The notes beneath the pieces are model-generated. The model was not told the origin of the DNA, searched no databases, and saw only the letters and a list, made by a program, of their open reading frames with translations. From Cantharellus purpuraceus (lineage: Eukaryota > Basidiomycota > Agaricomycetes > Cantharellales > Hydnaceae): a stretch of DNA of 64,000 nt. The position numbers were made by a program, and so were the translations under genes. Shown one piece after another: positions 1 through 11,259 of this stretch (its first letter is position 1; the number at the start of each line of letters is the position of its first letter). Location of the stretch: the NCBI GenBank assembly GCA_025174535.1, contig JALBUN010000048.1, forward strand, positions 2,046,001-2,110,000. Reading direction: 5' to 3'.

Positions 1-87
1 CGCAAACACGAAAAGGTCGAACCATCATCGACCGTAGCATCTGTGGGTGATCAAGAAGACGAGATAGAAGTCGAGGAGGGCGACTAA
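1..87 (+). CDS. 3' end of an unidentified gene
   Basis: The first 87 bases read open in frame 1 and end in TAA at 85-87. They encode 28 residues rich in Glu, Asp and Ser with an acidic tail (EIEVEEGD). The protein starts outside the window. The tail is too short and too low in complexity to name. The next gene lies on the other strand and the two are convergent, about 220 bp apart. Confidence 0.5.
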   Translation, partial: RKHEKVEPSSTVASVGDQEDEIEVEEGD

Positions 88-310
88 GATGTGACACTAT
101 ATCATGCAAACACCGATACTGTATCCACAAATGAGTTCTTATAAGAGCACCAGCACAAATAGCCGATATCAAAGAGAGAGGGTTTGTATGTAAGTGATAG
201 CTGGGCAATGACATATGAAGAGGCAACAGGATCACGTTGGGCAACCATTTGCAAGAATGAGTCTGACGCATGTCAGTCTTTTCAAACGTTAGGTGTCCTG
301 AGTCTAACTA

Positions 311-2915
311 TCATCGCCGCCTCCGCATGAGATATGGCTGCATCGCCTCCCCGAGAGCTTTCAAGTCCTGCAAGAGCTGTTGATCATCCAAATTCTGAAC
401 ATCTGCGGTCATCCATGCCATGGTGTTTGTGGCATTTTCTGCTGGTGGGAAAAGAACCTCATTTGTGGGACAAACCAAGTCATTGGGAGGTAGCTCTCCT
501 TTGAAGAAATAGTCTTGAACGACCTTACCCGTACAGACAGAGGCCATGGCACTGGAGCCGTGCTGGGCGAGTCGATACTCAACATTATACTCGTGAAATG
601 AAAGAAAGGAACAATGGGACGCACCCCTGAGCCATCCTGAACGAGCAATCGGGAGTCGTTCTTCAAAAGTCGGTTAACCGCCTTTGCATTAGCAAGAGGG
701 GTAATAGGCTATGGATAAGTGAACTAAGTCGTCAATCTGCACAAAAATCCACAGTTGCATACGTCAGCCTGAGTGCGGCAGTTGCAATCAGTTTGTGATA
801 CGTGGTCAGGGGATGTGACTCACTGTATTCCCGATGATTAGAATCGGATTTGATAGACTAGAGTTGAATGGGCCTGCGGCAACCTGGTGTCAGCCGGTGA
901 TAAAACGCTTTACTACGCCGGAACTTTGTCAGAACCTGTGAATCTCTCTGTCTCGCGCGGCGTCCAGTAATGACACAAATCTGCCTGCAGAGTCGCGAAT
1001 CTCTTTGACGTTAGCTCGTATGTCAGCACAGCTTCATCAATGTTCCTCTGCACAGCGGTTGCTACGTCCACGTTGACGGGATATGGCGGGGTATCGACAC
1101 AGGTGACGGCATGTATCGCTTCTGCAGTCTGGGGTTTCAAGGAGGCGTCGAGCTCGACTTTATTCTGCACATAGTTCATGATAGCCGTTCCGTTACCAAG
1201 GATTGCGGCAGTGAGGTTCGTGGCGAGTTCTGGCCAGGTGCGTGGGGAATACATGCAGCCAAAAATATAATCTATAAGAAATCGCCAGGTTGAATACACC
1301 CTCGCAATTACGAGCTATGGCATGCACAGTACTTTTGACCATGCCTGACGTGAGCACACCGGGGCGATCTGCTTTATCTACCGGTAATGGATATTCATAG
1401 AGATCGCTGAGAAGCTGGTCCACTCGTGCACCTATAGAGCTAGCCGTGGACTTGTCGGATGCCAATGCACAACGATCCGGTCCAGCCTGATAAGGAAGAT
1501 AAGCAAACAAATAGTTGAGATGAGCAACAAGACACCCAAACCGTTTGGCAGGCTTGCAAGAAATTCCCAAATGTCCGATCCGTGTCGATGAAGTCGTCTG
1601 CAATAAGAACCAGTATCAAACAGGGTATTTAGTCGTTATCTGCTTTGCCCACATTTGAACCATTCATTCGAGTACGAGTTTGCCCATGTGACAGGATCCT
1701 GGCTAGCGTTACACAATTTAGAGTTGGCGCGTCTGGAATGATCTCACCACCACCGCGTCGATGATCACGCGACCCACACGTTCTGGAAACCTGGCATGCT
1801 GTCAGCACAGACAAGGAACGAAATACAATATTGCTGTACATGTTCACAAAGTAACTTCCGATAGCCGTACCATACGAAAAACCCCAGAAATTAACGGGCA
1901 CGTCGTCGCCCTCGATAATGCGACTCAGATACTCTAGGTCGCGCACGACGGTGGCTGTACCGACGTGTTTCAGGGTTTCGCCTGATGTCTCGGCACATCG
2001 TTTTGCGAGAGCCGCATTGGCGGCATCTGCTCTACGGATGTTGGCAGTGAACACTGCAAGTTCAATAGGGTCGCTAAGATTCCGGCCTTCGAGGCCCATC
2101 TCAGAATGAGTATGGGCATAATACAGGTCCTGGGCTGTCCGAGAGTAGAAGCACTCCACGCGGGGACTGTCATGTCGTTACAATGTGAAGCAGTGCAGTT
2201 ACAAACGCGCACAGTACGTACGTTGTCCCATTAATACCCCGAGGGTCCCAGCTGACCTATTCATGGCAAGTTATAAAAGATGGAACAGAGTATTGATGCA
2301 GTGACTTGCAATGTCATATCTACCATCGACTATGCCAGAGATACGAGGTCCGGCACGATAGATATAACTGACACCGCTACCATCACAATGAGCTTCTTGT
2401 GAGTTTCGCACAAAAATTGTCCCAGGAATGATGCACGACCGACCTGCCACCTGGCCCGCCGGGGTTTGTGAACAAAGTTCCTAGGCGGGCGGTTGTATTT
2501 GTAGCGCGGTAGCGAGCAACAGCGAGGTTTGCAGTCCCAAGACTCTCATTGTGATAATCCAGAGGAACTCTGAAAACATAATACACAAGCATACATAACA
2601 ATGTAATACCTTCTTCCTAGCAAGACTCACGAGAGATGGCCGCAATCAATGTTGTCACCACAAGGCGTCCAGTTTATGCCAGGTTGGGGGGTCGGAGCTG
2701 AAAGCTTGCGAACGATTCAACATTTTGAACATCAGGTAGGGATTAGTATATACCAGAAAACTCTTGAGTAGGTAACCATTATAGACTACTTGCAACAGTA
2801 GTACAAAGATCACGAACAACTTGGAACGCAAAGGTGCCAACAGCTGCTTTCCACTTGTGGGCTGCCGCAACTTGTTTTCACCTTCGTGGAGGGGAATGCT
2901 TGGAACTTTTCCCAT
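311..2915 (-). CDS. TAP-like alpha/beta hydrolase (putative aminopeptidase), membrane-anchored
   Basis: Fifteen exons can be joined in frame: 2915-2754, 2704-2631, 2569-2444, 2376-2310, 2256-2222, 2166-1840, 1790-1748, 1698-1653, 1597-1542, 1486-1333, 1271-936, 873-824, 768-763, 708-625, 562-311. The result is 605 residues. An N-terminal hydrophobic segment (LFVIFVLLLQVVYNGYLL) suggests a membrane anchor. Family landmarks follow in order: VPLDYHNES, the oxyanion region NPGGPGGSG, WDPRGING, nucleophile GFSYGT, ERFTGPFN, IIGNTADPITPL with the catalytic Asp, and GSGH with the catalytic His, then the TAP C-terminal domain. The family holds secreted or anchored tri/tetrapeptidyl aminopeptidases; substrate is not known here. 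The ATG at 2915 was chosen because the longer frame opens only with TTG. One intron (2309-2257) is GC-AG and one exon is 6 nt. Total coding length is a multiple of three, which supports the model. Confidence 0.87.
763..768 (-). other. 6-nt microexon encoding Ala-Asp
   Basis: On the minus strand, GCTGAC lies between introns of 55 nt (823-769, GTGAGT...CTCAG) and 54 nt (762-709, GTATGC...CATAG). Both introns are phase 0. Including it turns GNT|PITPL into GNTADPITPL, the conserved motif with the catalytic Asp. Skipping it keeps the frame but loses that residue. Confidence 0.78.
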
Positions 2916-4670
2916 GTTCAAGTGAGATGGTCTCCGTGATGTACTCCGTTGGAACAACTGGAACTAGGGCACGTGATCTGCCCATTTGTCCCACGTCAGC
3001 CTTCTTCCTCGGATGTAACACGCGTTCAATTCCTCATACTCTTCACATCTTGTGCCCGATAGCAAGGCAACCATGAAATCGACTTGACTTACAACTTGGA
3101 TCATATACCGGATCAGCGCATGGCATGGCTTGCGGTGGTGCTCTCGGCCCTACCCGAGGCTCACAACGACCAAGGACAAACCTCTGCATTGATATGGAAA
3201 CTTACAGGCAGATGGGTGCATGCCGACGACAGAATGGGTCCGAGTCGGGCTGACGTAACATCCAGTGTACGGCATGAATGTTGGCAAAAGAGAGCAGCAT
3301 CCGGGATAACGAAGGCTCCGGAGTCGTGGGTACTGCAGCAGTGTCAACGCCTACGGTTTAGCTGCAGATCTCCAGCCATGTATGTCCATGATTTCCGTCA
3401 TGCTTTCGTCCACCCCTGGTCCCGAGAAAGACTTCCCATTTTTTCATGACCCTATCCAATCATTCGATTGATCCTTTCTTTAGTGTCTCTGCCTCCATTT
3501 TCCACGACACATGGTCTTGGCATGGGCACAACGGATCCGACGTAGGAGCCAACCGTCCAGGCCTAAATAGCAAGCAAGGGCTGGGTTTTGACCGTACTGC
3601 TCACCCAGTCGTCACCACTTGCAAATCCAGTCCCAGCTCTTTTGTCTCTATAATCCACATTCTACATGAGCATTAGCTCCAGTACAACTCCTCTCCCAGA
3701 ACTTTGATACTTCAGTGACATTCACGCTATTTGATATAATCGATAATCCATGATTGTGGCCAGGGTTGCATATATCAGGGTAGCGGCGGCCTTGTCTCAG
3801 ATCATGCTACTCACCTGACGCCACCAGATGCTATCACAGATCTATATATAAAGATCAACACACAACGCCTGTGGTAATCGGGAGTCGCGAGCCCGGCAAG
3901 GGGTGTGATGCCTTCCGGCAGTGTTAACGGGTTCAAAAATTATGGGCACGGTTCCAACCACCAAATGGCCTTCGTTTTAGGGAGGACAGCTTATAATAGA
4001 GCCGGAGCTGAATGGGAAGACAAACAAAGAATCACGCACACTGGCTGTCGGCTTCCGAAGCTTCTGCAGGACCGAGCTCTTGTCTGCATAACGACGAGGG
4101 GAATGTCTGTGCGAATCCACCACAAGGAAATTGCGGCTATGTACATGATGGTGTCCTGCTTGAATGGAAGAATATACAAAGGATCACGGGCAACATGGCC
4201 GGAAAGACTCCTCATGCCATTGAAACGCTATGCATGGTGCATAATGCCCGATGATGCAGGGTTAGAACTGGGGGGGAAGCTATATATCAAAATGGCTCAA
4301 TCATTCCATGTTAACCCGCGGTTCTCTGTGTCCCCGTGCCAGTGCACAATATTTGCTTCATAGCTCCGGTTCTCTGTTTGATTTAGCTGTTCTGATAAAC
4401 TCACTATCAAGTACAGAAAGCAAATTCGCCGACCTCCCTACATTACTTAGAAAATCTAATATTGTCATCGATAAGATGATATATATGCCTGGCGCGGTCG
4501 CGTCTCTCGTGTGACATAACGCATTGTCACGCAAGCCTCACTGTTGTGCAGTGTCCGCCATAGCCATTGTCTCTAGGTACAGGGTCAGAATGACAGTGAG
4601 CGGCATGTGTTTGGGTACAATTCACTGGTCACCGAGGATTCCCTAGGACCTCGCTTATTGCTACAGCCAT
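2916..4670. other. Intergenic, no gene recognised
   Basis: About 1.75 kb. Short open frames occur on both strands (up to 152 codons around 3905-4363), but none shows a domain, a plausible intron pattern or family motifs. The stretch next to 2915 presumably holds the hydrolase promoter. Confidence 0.5.
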
Positions 4671-5209
4671 ATGGCGGACGAACTTGTCAGCTCTATCGAC
4701 GTGCCTCCCGACACGGGAAATGAACTGCTAGATGAAGGCTAGTCTCATCGTCATATTCTGCAGTTATCATTGTGTCAACTCGGCTACCAGAACTTGATAT
4801 ACCAGCGCATGCAATCCCTCCGAACCCAGACGATTGTGAAGGTTTGTCGTATTCCATTCCGGTGGTTCAGTGGTTCAATTGTGCCCATATACACACATGT
4901 GCAGCTCTGCCATCCCAGGTGCATCCATCATACCCATACGGAGATCCCACAAACATGAATCACCCTGCCTCACTCCCCCATATCGATGGAGACCCTGCAT
5001 CTCGGGCACTTTTTGTAGACAGTATGTACACGGGAACCGTCACACAGATACTGCGCTGGGACGAGCTCGCACTAGACCACTTGTTGCCTGTCAACAAGGG
5101 AAAGGCAGACGCTGAGAGCGCAGTGCTCGCCCGTGAAACTGCAGCGGGCAACCTGCAGGCTCAGAATCCCCGTGAGGAAGAGCCGGGGGAGGACGAAAAT
5201 CAGGGGTAG
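4671..5209 (+). CDS. Small APC13/Swm1-like protein (anaphase-promoting complex subunit), tentative
   Basis: The frame from about 4772 gives RLPELDIPAHAIPPNPDD and later LRWDELALDHLLP, ending in an acidic tail at TAG 5207-5209. This resembles the two conserved blocks of the APC/C subunit APC13/Swm1, a short KLP-x-D-x-x-x-P segment and a W-x-D-L-A-L segment. APC13 is a small non-catalytic subunit of the nuclear ubiquitin ligase. A 63-nt intron (4841-4903) fits between the blocks; its length is a multiple of three, so the frame also reads through. A likely first exon begins at ATG 4671 (MADELVSSIDVPP, ending LLDE), but I could not find a splice pair joining it in frame, so the 5' end is unresolved. 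The gene converges on RRP4 with 16 bp between stops. Confidence 0.42.
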
Positions 5210-5225
5210 AGATACTCTTTTCCAG

Positions 5226-6556
5226 CTAGGCATGCCATATTACGGCTGCAATAAGGGACTCTGCCGCGTCCTCTTGTAACAAGTCTTTCACATCGCAATC
5301 CTGTTCTACAGCCCATTCGTACGCTTCCACGAGAACAGTATCTGTAATCGGGACGAAATGTCGTGCGAGAACGCGGATAACGTTGCTCACACGCGCAATA
5401 GCGACGCGGGTTGCGGTGTCAATGTCCTGCATTGAAAAAGCTCAAGTTCATCAACAATCGCTAGTATCAAGAGACATACATCATTTTTATTTGAGTAGAC
5501 GGCCTCGGCGTCGAAGCCGGCCTCCCCTTCTTGTTCCTGCTCCTTGACGTGCTTGCTGACCCAGATGTACCCGTTCAGGCCAAGTATGAGGTCAACCCCA
5601 CATGGCAAAGCACAGAACTGGGATTTTAATCGTCGGACGAGTATTGGAGGCACTGTAACTAGTTGTCCATTGCGCAGCTTTCATAAGGATCAATGGATTG
5701 CGTCATCGAAATGTCATGGCGCGTCAAACCTTGCCGAATTTCAAAGTACGCGTGTGCAGTTGCATACTGCCGTCGGCTGAGATTCCTTGCACCTCTGCAA
5801 CTAACAGATCGGCCTCTTCAAAAAAGGTACGCATCTGGAGCTCGTCGCTTTCCAGTTTACGTCGCTAGAGGTGGATCAGCAACAATTTTAATTACTCGGT
5901 GTCGGCTTGGCATACTTGCACGCCTCCCGGAAGGTTGACAGACGCGAGATGGAGTACGGCATCTTGGCGAGAATTTGCATCCACTTTCCACTTTCGCGGC
6001 AGGACCTGTCATTGCGAAACGGAGTGATTAGCACGGTAGTGTAGAGACAGAACGAGCTAAGCAACTTCGGTAATCCTCCCTACGACGAGGTCCGCCATCT
6101 CCGGATTGTACCTGAGTAATTCATAAGTGTTGATGAACTGGCCGAGGCACAGCATCGCTGACCGTGTCTTGATAGCGTGCACAGAGACAAGTTTATTGAC
6201 TCGGTCGATAGTGCCCGCGACGGAAGCAATAACCTTTCAAAGGACAAAGCATGAATGATATCTCATATAGCAGTTGCCGAACGTGGGTAGACATAGTTGA
6301 AAACTCCACTGACCTGCTCGTTTTCGACGTAGGTTCCATGACCACTAGAAGCTCATTGTCGTTAGGTATGGATGATACAAGGTGAGGGATGATAGTCTTA
6401 CCGCATGAATGCATGGGAGGAGGTGAGGATCTCCCCAGGAGAGGTGAGTTTGGCAGTGGTGTCGTCTTCCTCGTCGTCCAGGTCCATCAGTGCACCCTCT
6501 TCAACATCTTGAATGCCCATGACGGCAGATTGAGCATAGGAGCCAGCATTATACAT
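5226..6556 (-). CDS. RRP4: Exosome complex RNA-binding subunit RRP4
   Basis: Eight exons join in frame. Landmarks in order: an acidic N-terminus, then SPGEIL, MRGHGTYVENE, the S1 domain region SVAGTIDRVNKL..KTRYNPE, VVGRITEVLPRKWKVD, VNLPGGVQRRK, SDELQMRTFFEEADLLVAEV, LHTRTLKFGKLRNGQL, and the KH domain region LPCGVDLILGLNGYIW. These match RRP4/EXOSC2, one of three S1/KH cap subunits of the RNA exosome, which acts in nuclear and cytoplasmic 3'-5' RNA processing and decay. The cap is non-catalytic and guides RNA into the barrel. The start at 6556 is the first in-frame ATG after a stop; ATG 6520 is an alternative. Introns are 51-60 nt. Confidence 0.92.
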
Positions 6557-6887
6557 CGCGTCTCATAAGCAGTCTAACTAGCGACTAGAACGTCTTGGAA
6601 GATACTAGGGGGTTCGCGCGGCGCACGTGACTTGAGCCTGGATGAACTAATATATGGTGGTAACAGCGGATCTGATCCAGGAGTTAAAACTGACGGTGGG
6701 ATAATGCGGATGTATATAAAGATGATGTAGATACAAGTGGCGTTGACTTTTTCAATTAGTATGGAGGTAAGCACGCGTGAATATGACACGCCACGAACGC
6801 CGAATAACATAGCCGAGAATGAACGGGAAAAATTAACCAGTATACATATCCTGAAACAAACAACCTCTCCAATCGGGCAAGGAACGG

Positions 6888-6935
6888 TGTGGTCGAATAG
6901 GTGGTCGGATAGGTGGTCGGATAGGTGGTCGGATG
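6888..6935. repeat. 12-bp minisatellite, 4 units
   Basis: Four head-to-tail units of the form GGTGGTCGGATA; the first carries two changes. It lies between RRP4 and the MYND gene and is not in a recognised coding sequence. Confidence 0.85.
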
Positions 6936-7020
6936 CGAGTGAGATGCAGTGGCTGGATACATGACTGGACAGCGTATCAGAGGTATATATAATATGGTGA
7001 TAAAAGGTGCCGTGGCTTGA

Positions 7021-7670
7021 TTATTTAAATCCGAGGAAATACGCCGACAGCGCGGGTAGATCGTTGAGGCTAGCTTCGGAATACCCTTGTCGACGTGACC
7101 CCGAAAATTTCAAAACCACTACGGGTCCACTCCAAGCCCGGACAGCCTGTCCTGATGTGATGCGATACACGGAGCGGTTGACAGGTGAACCCCTTGAGAG
7201 TGCATCGCCATCGTACCAGACTTGGAGGGGGAACCGCAGCGGCTCCTGGTTCAGACCTTGGGTCAAAGTAAGATGGGAATATCGGCCGTCGGGAAACCAT
7301 GGCTGGACAAGCGGACTGGGGCATGGCCCAGCGGACAGATCGGACGGTGGCATGCAACTGACGGTGATAAGGCGAGGTTTGTCCTCATTCGCCGGAAAAT
7401 GGATCGCGGTCACGGAAACAACAGAATTCGGGGTGGGTGTCATGGTAAAAGTATGTGACGTGGTCGATTGTGGCGGCCTGCAGGTTTTTTTGTGGCGCGG
7501 CCAGTCCTAGGGGCGCGAATAACGGTCAGCGGCGTGGCATTAGTAAGTGGGTTACTCACGCTTTGCAAGTGCTCTGCACTGCAGTACCATGCCTGTTGGC
7601 AGCGACTGCACCAATAAGAGGTGGGCTGGTAGCAGACAGAACATTGAGGACTTAAGGATGACGAGGGCAT
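7021..7670 (-). CDS. MYND-type zinc finger protein
   Basis: Two exons, 7670-7560 and 7506-7021, are joined over a 53-nt GTGAGT...CCTAG intron in phase 0, giving 198 residues. The N-terminus is a complete MYND finger that spans the intron: CSVC, then CSRC, YCSAEHLQS, and DWPRHKKTC. This is the usual C-x2-C...C-x2-C...Y-C-S...C/H-Q...H-x3-C order. MYND fingers bind proline-rich peptides. The other 150 residues (rich in Pro, Ser, Arg) show no second domain I recognise, so the cellular role is open. ATG 7670 sits directly before the finger and is the first good start. Confidence 0.75.
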
Positions 7671-8397
7671 TGACGGACTCGAGAGGCCTCTGAGTAAGAA
7701 GAATTAAGTTTATAAGGGCCAAAAATAGAAGAGGAACGATCGAACAGGGAAGAAAGCGAGGGTTGAGATGCACGGATGTGGAACCCGCGATGTGGCATAC
7801 CTTATTATATGTTACCACCTGGGGGTAAGCCTGCCAGTTATGTGGGCGCCACGAGCAAAGCTCTTAGTAACCGGAGACGTAGGATTTACGTGCCTCAAAG
7901 ATCCAAGAGAGCGTTGATCCGCCGCGCTTCGCGATCGGTGACGGGGAGCAACGAGTCGTCAACGACTCACCATTTGCTTCCGGTGGATGGCGTCGTCCGC
8001 TGTTCTGCCATAATTAATTGTAACATTTCTGTAAGAAAATAGGCTTAATCAGCCTTTAGTACGTGAGGAGAATATAATTGGTAGCTTGCACAGGTACCCA
8101 GGGCTTGGCATTGCCACCGGGTCGGAGTCAAGCTATGGGATCAATCGCCATTAGAAACATTCCAGAGCAATCTTCTTGCACCACTAGAACTCGGTTCGAA
8201 ATCCATGTGGCGAAGGGCGGCTTGGGCGCATTTTCCGACTGGTAGCAGGTGGTTGTAGAAGGCAGACAGTGGGACTTTGTTGAGCTTAAACTTTAAGAAG
8301 CCGCTTCTCCTATGACAGCTCCGCTGCGCCCGCAGTTCCCCACATCGTCAAACGTCGTCATACAATAAATACGATTGCATTTTTGTCCTTAGCCATC
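7671..8397. other. Divergent intergenic region
   Basis: About 730 bp between the divergent MYND and Y14 genes, with no supported gene. It should contain both promoters; no clear TATA box could be assigned. Confidence 0.5.
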
Positions 8398-9129
8398 ATG
8401 TCTGACAACGATGACATGAACATTGACGAAGGTAGGTATCCGGCATGGCTTTCCCTTGGGTGTTACAACTCATCATTTATCAGGAAGCGGTGTTGTCCGC
8501 CGTCGAGGGAGGGGGTTCAGGAACGCAGCTGGTCAGTATTGAACTGCATCGCAATCCGCAGATCCAAGCAACCTGTGCGCTAGGTGTTAATGATGCCATG
8601 GATATCGCGGAACCCACGTATGACAGGCTCGAGTCTGTCCATGCAGGTGATACAGGCAAAGCCGCGAGATGTGAGCACTGCTGTCAGCTCCTTTTTCGTT
8701 TGGTTTGATCTTTTGTTTGCATCAGCGGTAGAGGGTTGGATTGTTTTGGTAACAAATGTACATGAAGAAGCGACAGAGGAGGACCTCCAAGATCGCTTTG
8801 CCGATTTTGGTGAGATAAAAAACTTGCATCTCAATCTCGACCGCCGCACAGGCTATGTCAAGGTCTGCCTGTGTTCCCAACCGGTTGCGATATACCACAA
8901 TTGCTAATTAGCTGACCCCTTTTGGGGGTGTTTCTAGGGTTACGCGCTTGTTGAATACGAGACCTATGATGAAGCCAAGAATGCCATTGAGAAAACTTCC
9001 GGTACACCTCTTCTGGAGCAGCAATTGCAATGTGACTTTGCATTCGTCCGACCACCGCCATCAGGTCCAAAACGTGGAAGAGGAGGTCGGGAAAATCGCG
9101 GTCGCAGTGCAAGTCCTGGGAGAAGATGA
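8398..9129 (+). CDS. RBM8A: Exon junction complex RNA-binding protein Y14 (RBM8A)
   Basis: Five exons: the start [12 protein letters not shown], an Arg/Gly-rich short exon, an exon with [15 protein letters not shown], then the RRM split over two exons. The RRM contains [39 protein letters not shown] (RNP motifs) and [12 protein letters not shown], followed by CDFAFVRPP and an RGRGGR/SPGRR tail. This is the Y14 signature, including the VEGWI entry to the RRM. Y14 pairs with Mago in the exon junction complex, laid upstream of exon junctions during splicing, and affects mRNA export, decay and localisation. Introns are about 50-75 nt. Stop TGA is at 9127-9129. Confidence 0.92.
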
Positions 9130-9411
9130 TAATATAAATTATCTCAATACAGCTGAAGGGACTGCGAACACGGCGCTGTAGTGTGTCTGATGTATACTAT
9201 TGCATATAGTTCTCATTGCCTTGTTGGTGGGCCGTTTATTGGAGTGCGTTGTGTTGATAACAAAGCCATGTGTTTCATTTCTAAGTCTGTTTGCCGCCGT
9301 CCTTTTGGGTTCCCACGCCCACATTTGTCCCGCGACCGCATCTTCTGGCACCAGCAGAGTGCAAAGTCGACCTATCGTGGCTAGCATACTCATCTGCGTT
9401 TGTAGCTCGAC

Positions 9412-10442
9412 ATGCCAAAGTCCAATGCTGTGACAGAAGTGGTTGATGATAGCGAGGAGGAGCAGCCTGAATCACAAAAGAAAAAGGACGTTGAGGACGC
9501 GACAGACAAGGACAAGGATGAAACCAATGATAAAAGCGCGCCAGAAGACGGAGAGGAAGACGATGAAGAGTACGAGATTGAGGCTATCCTGGATGCTAAG
9601 CATGGAGCGTTCCATGGAGTATGTTTTTTTTTTCTCAACGCGTTGAAGTTGGATGGTCACATTCTCATGTCGTTTTACGCGTCGACAGGGGCACATAGGG
9701 TATCTTGTCAAATGGAAAGGATATGGAGATGAACACAACTCTTGGGTCAACCAAGAGGACGCTGGGTGAGTACAGCACTACGTGTCATTGACGCGTCTTC
9801 ATTGTGTCATCCATCCAGAAATGCCCAACTCCTGATCGACGAGTTCTGGCAAAAGAAAAACAAGGAAAAGAAGGGGAAGCCCAAGTCAACATCCAAATCC
9901 CGAGCACGCAAGTCTGAGCCCGGAGATGACGCCTCAAACAAGCGGAGGAGGAGCAGCACAGGACACAAATCCAAGTCCGCTCAGCTAGATGGTGACAACA
10001 GTGATGATGATGATGATGGGGACGCGAAGCCTAAGACTAAGAAAGCAAGAAAAGTTTCTCATGTGAAAACTAGCGAGGACAGAATGGACTTGGACGGAGA
10101 AGATGACGTTGACTCGCAATACCGACCTATGCAGAAATTCAAGGATCGGAAGTCCTGGGAAAGCTTGGTCGAACGTGTAGATACTATCGAGAAAGTCGAG
10201 GGGACTCTGAAAGTCTTTTTCACATTGTATGTCTCGAGCTTCCTGCGGTTTTATTTGGCTGTGCTGAATTTGCTACAGGAACAACGGCGACAAAGTCGTC
10301 GAGTCTTCACAGGAATGTGCTCGGCATTTTCCACAAAAGGTGAGCATAGAATTGATGTACAAGAGATTGGCCTTTACTTGGCATGCTTTCTCAGCTAATC
10401 CAATTTTACGAGTCAAATCTTCGTTGGAGGGAATCAGAATGA
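9412..10442 (+). CDS. Heterochromatin protein HP1/Swi6-type (chromodomain + chromoshadow domain)
   Basis: Exons start 9412-9618 and 9689-9765, then 9819 onward with two later introns, ending at TGA 10440-10442. An acidic N-terminus leads into a chromodomain with EEYEIEAILDAK, IGYLVKWKGYGDEHNSWV and LLIDEFW; the aromatic residues expected to cage methyl-lysine (Y, W, Y) are present. A Lys/Arg- and Asp-rich hinge follows, then a chromoshadow domain with SWESLVERVDTIEKVEGTL and the terminal LIQFYESNLRWRESE. HP1 proteins bind H3K9me2/3 and dimerise through the shadow domain to form heterochromatin. The long hinge (KSTSKSRARK, DDDDDG) is typical for nucleic-acid contacts. Confidence 0.9.
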
Positions 10443-11259
10443 TAATGCGAGTGTCCGTGTTCCCCACATCATTTCCTATGTTTGTTTGCTGTAAACTTGT
10501 GCATCCATTACGTATTGTCTTGACTTCTCATATCTTCCAAGATTGATCCATCTTACTGGATTAATTATTCTGCCCCTTATGCCATGTTCGCACTCGGTGC
10601 CGGCAGCTCCGTCCTAGGACCTGAACGTTGACCTTTCACTCCATATGCTTGACTAATGAGCAAGAGTAGGGAGACAGTGGGCCGTGGTCCCCGCCAGCCT
10701 GACCAGTCCGTGTTTCATACTCAGGCGATACAGACCGGCGAAGTAACCCTCCGCCGGGACACCCTACTCTAAAATCCCATGTATCAAATGCCCGTCTTGT
10801 CGTTAACATAAGAGGGTATTAAGGACAGCCTCCATCAGCAGGCCCATTGTTCGCCTGCCCTTTCCAAGAGGACAAGCCGAATGTCCTACATGAGCATGGG
10901 AAAAGCCAAGAATGGCCACCGCATGCTGTATCGTTAGGAAGTGAAACTGTTGACCTGGACGTATGCTGCGGTCCTTGATGTATTTATACGGGGCGAGATG
11001 GTGGATACGTAGCCCACGGCTGTAGGGAGGGGTTCAAGGGAGCTAATCTCTGAAACACATGTATTTATTCACCAGTGTTAGGCGGCACGACGCTGTGTCA
11101 GCGGGTGGTTACTGGGAGCGTTTCGCTGGAAGTGATGGACACTGTACATGCGATTCAATGAAAAGATCAATGCAATGGCTCAGTCGTCACGACATCACGT
11201 GACTTAGTGGTTGAACAGTCACTCCACGGCAGAGGGCTCTGGTATCTGATCCTCGAGTG
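10443..11259. other. Intergenic, no gene recognised
   Basis: About 815 bp between the HP1 gene and the next + strand gene. No open frame with family motifs and no RNA gene fold could be supported; presumably terminator and promoter DNA. Confidence 0.5.

Noticed and set aside
625..625. Apparent loss of the catalytic His (Tyr instead) in the TAP-like hydrolase
   Set aside because: Arises only with a 47-nt intron choice; the 62-nt intron 563-624 ending in CCCAG gives GSGH and aligns with the family, so the His is present.
3905..4363. 152-codon + strand frame
   Set aside because: No domain, no splice pattern and overlapping frames on both strands; chance is the simpler explanation.
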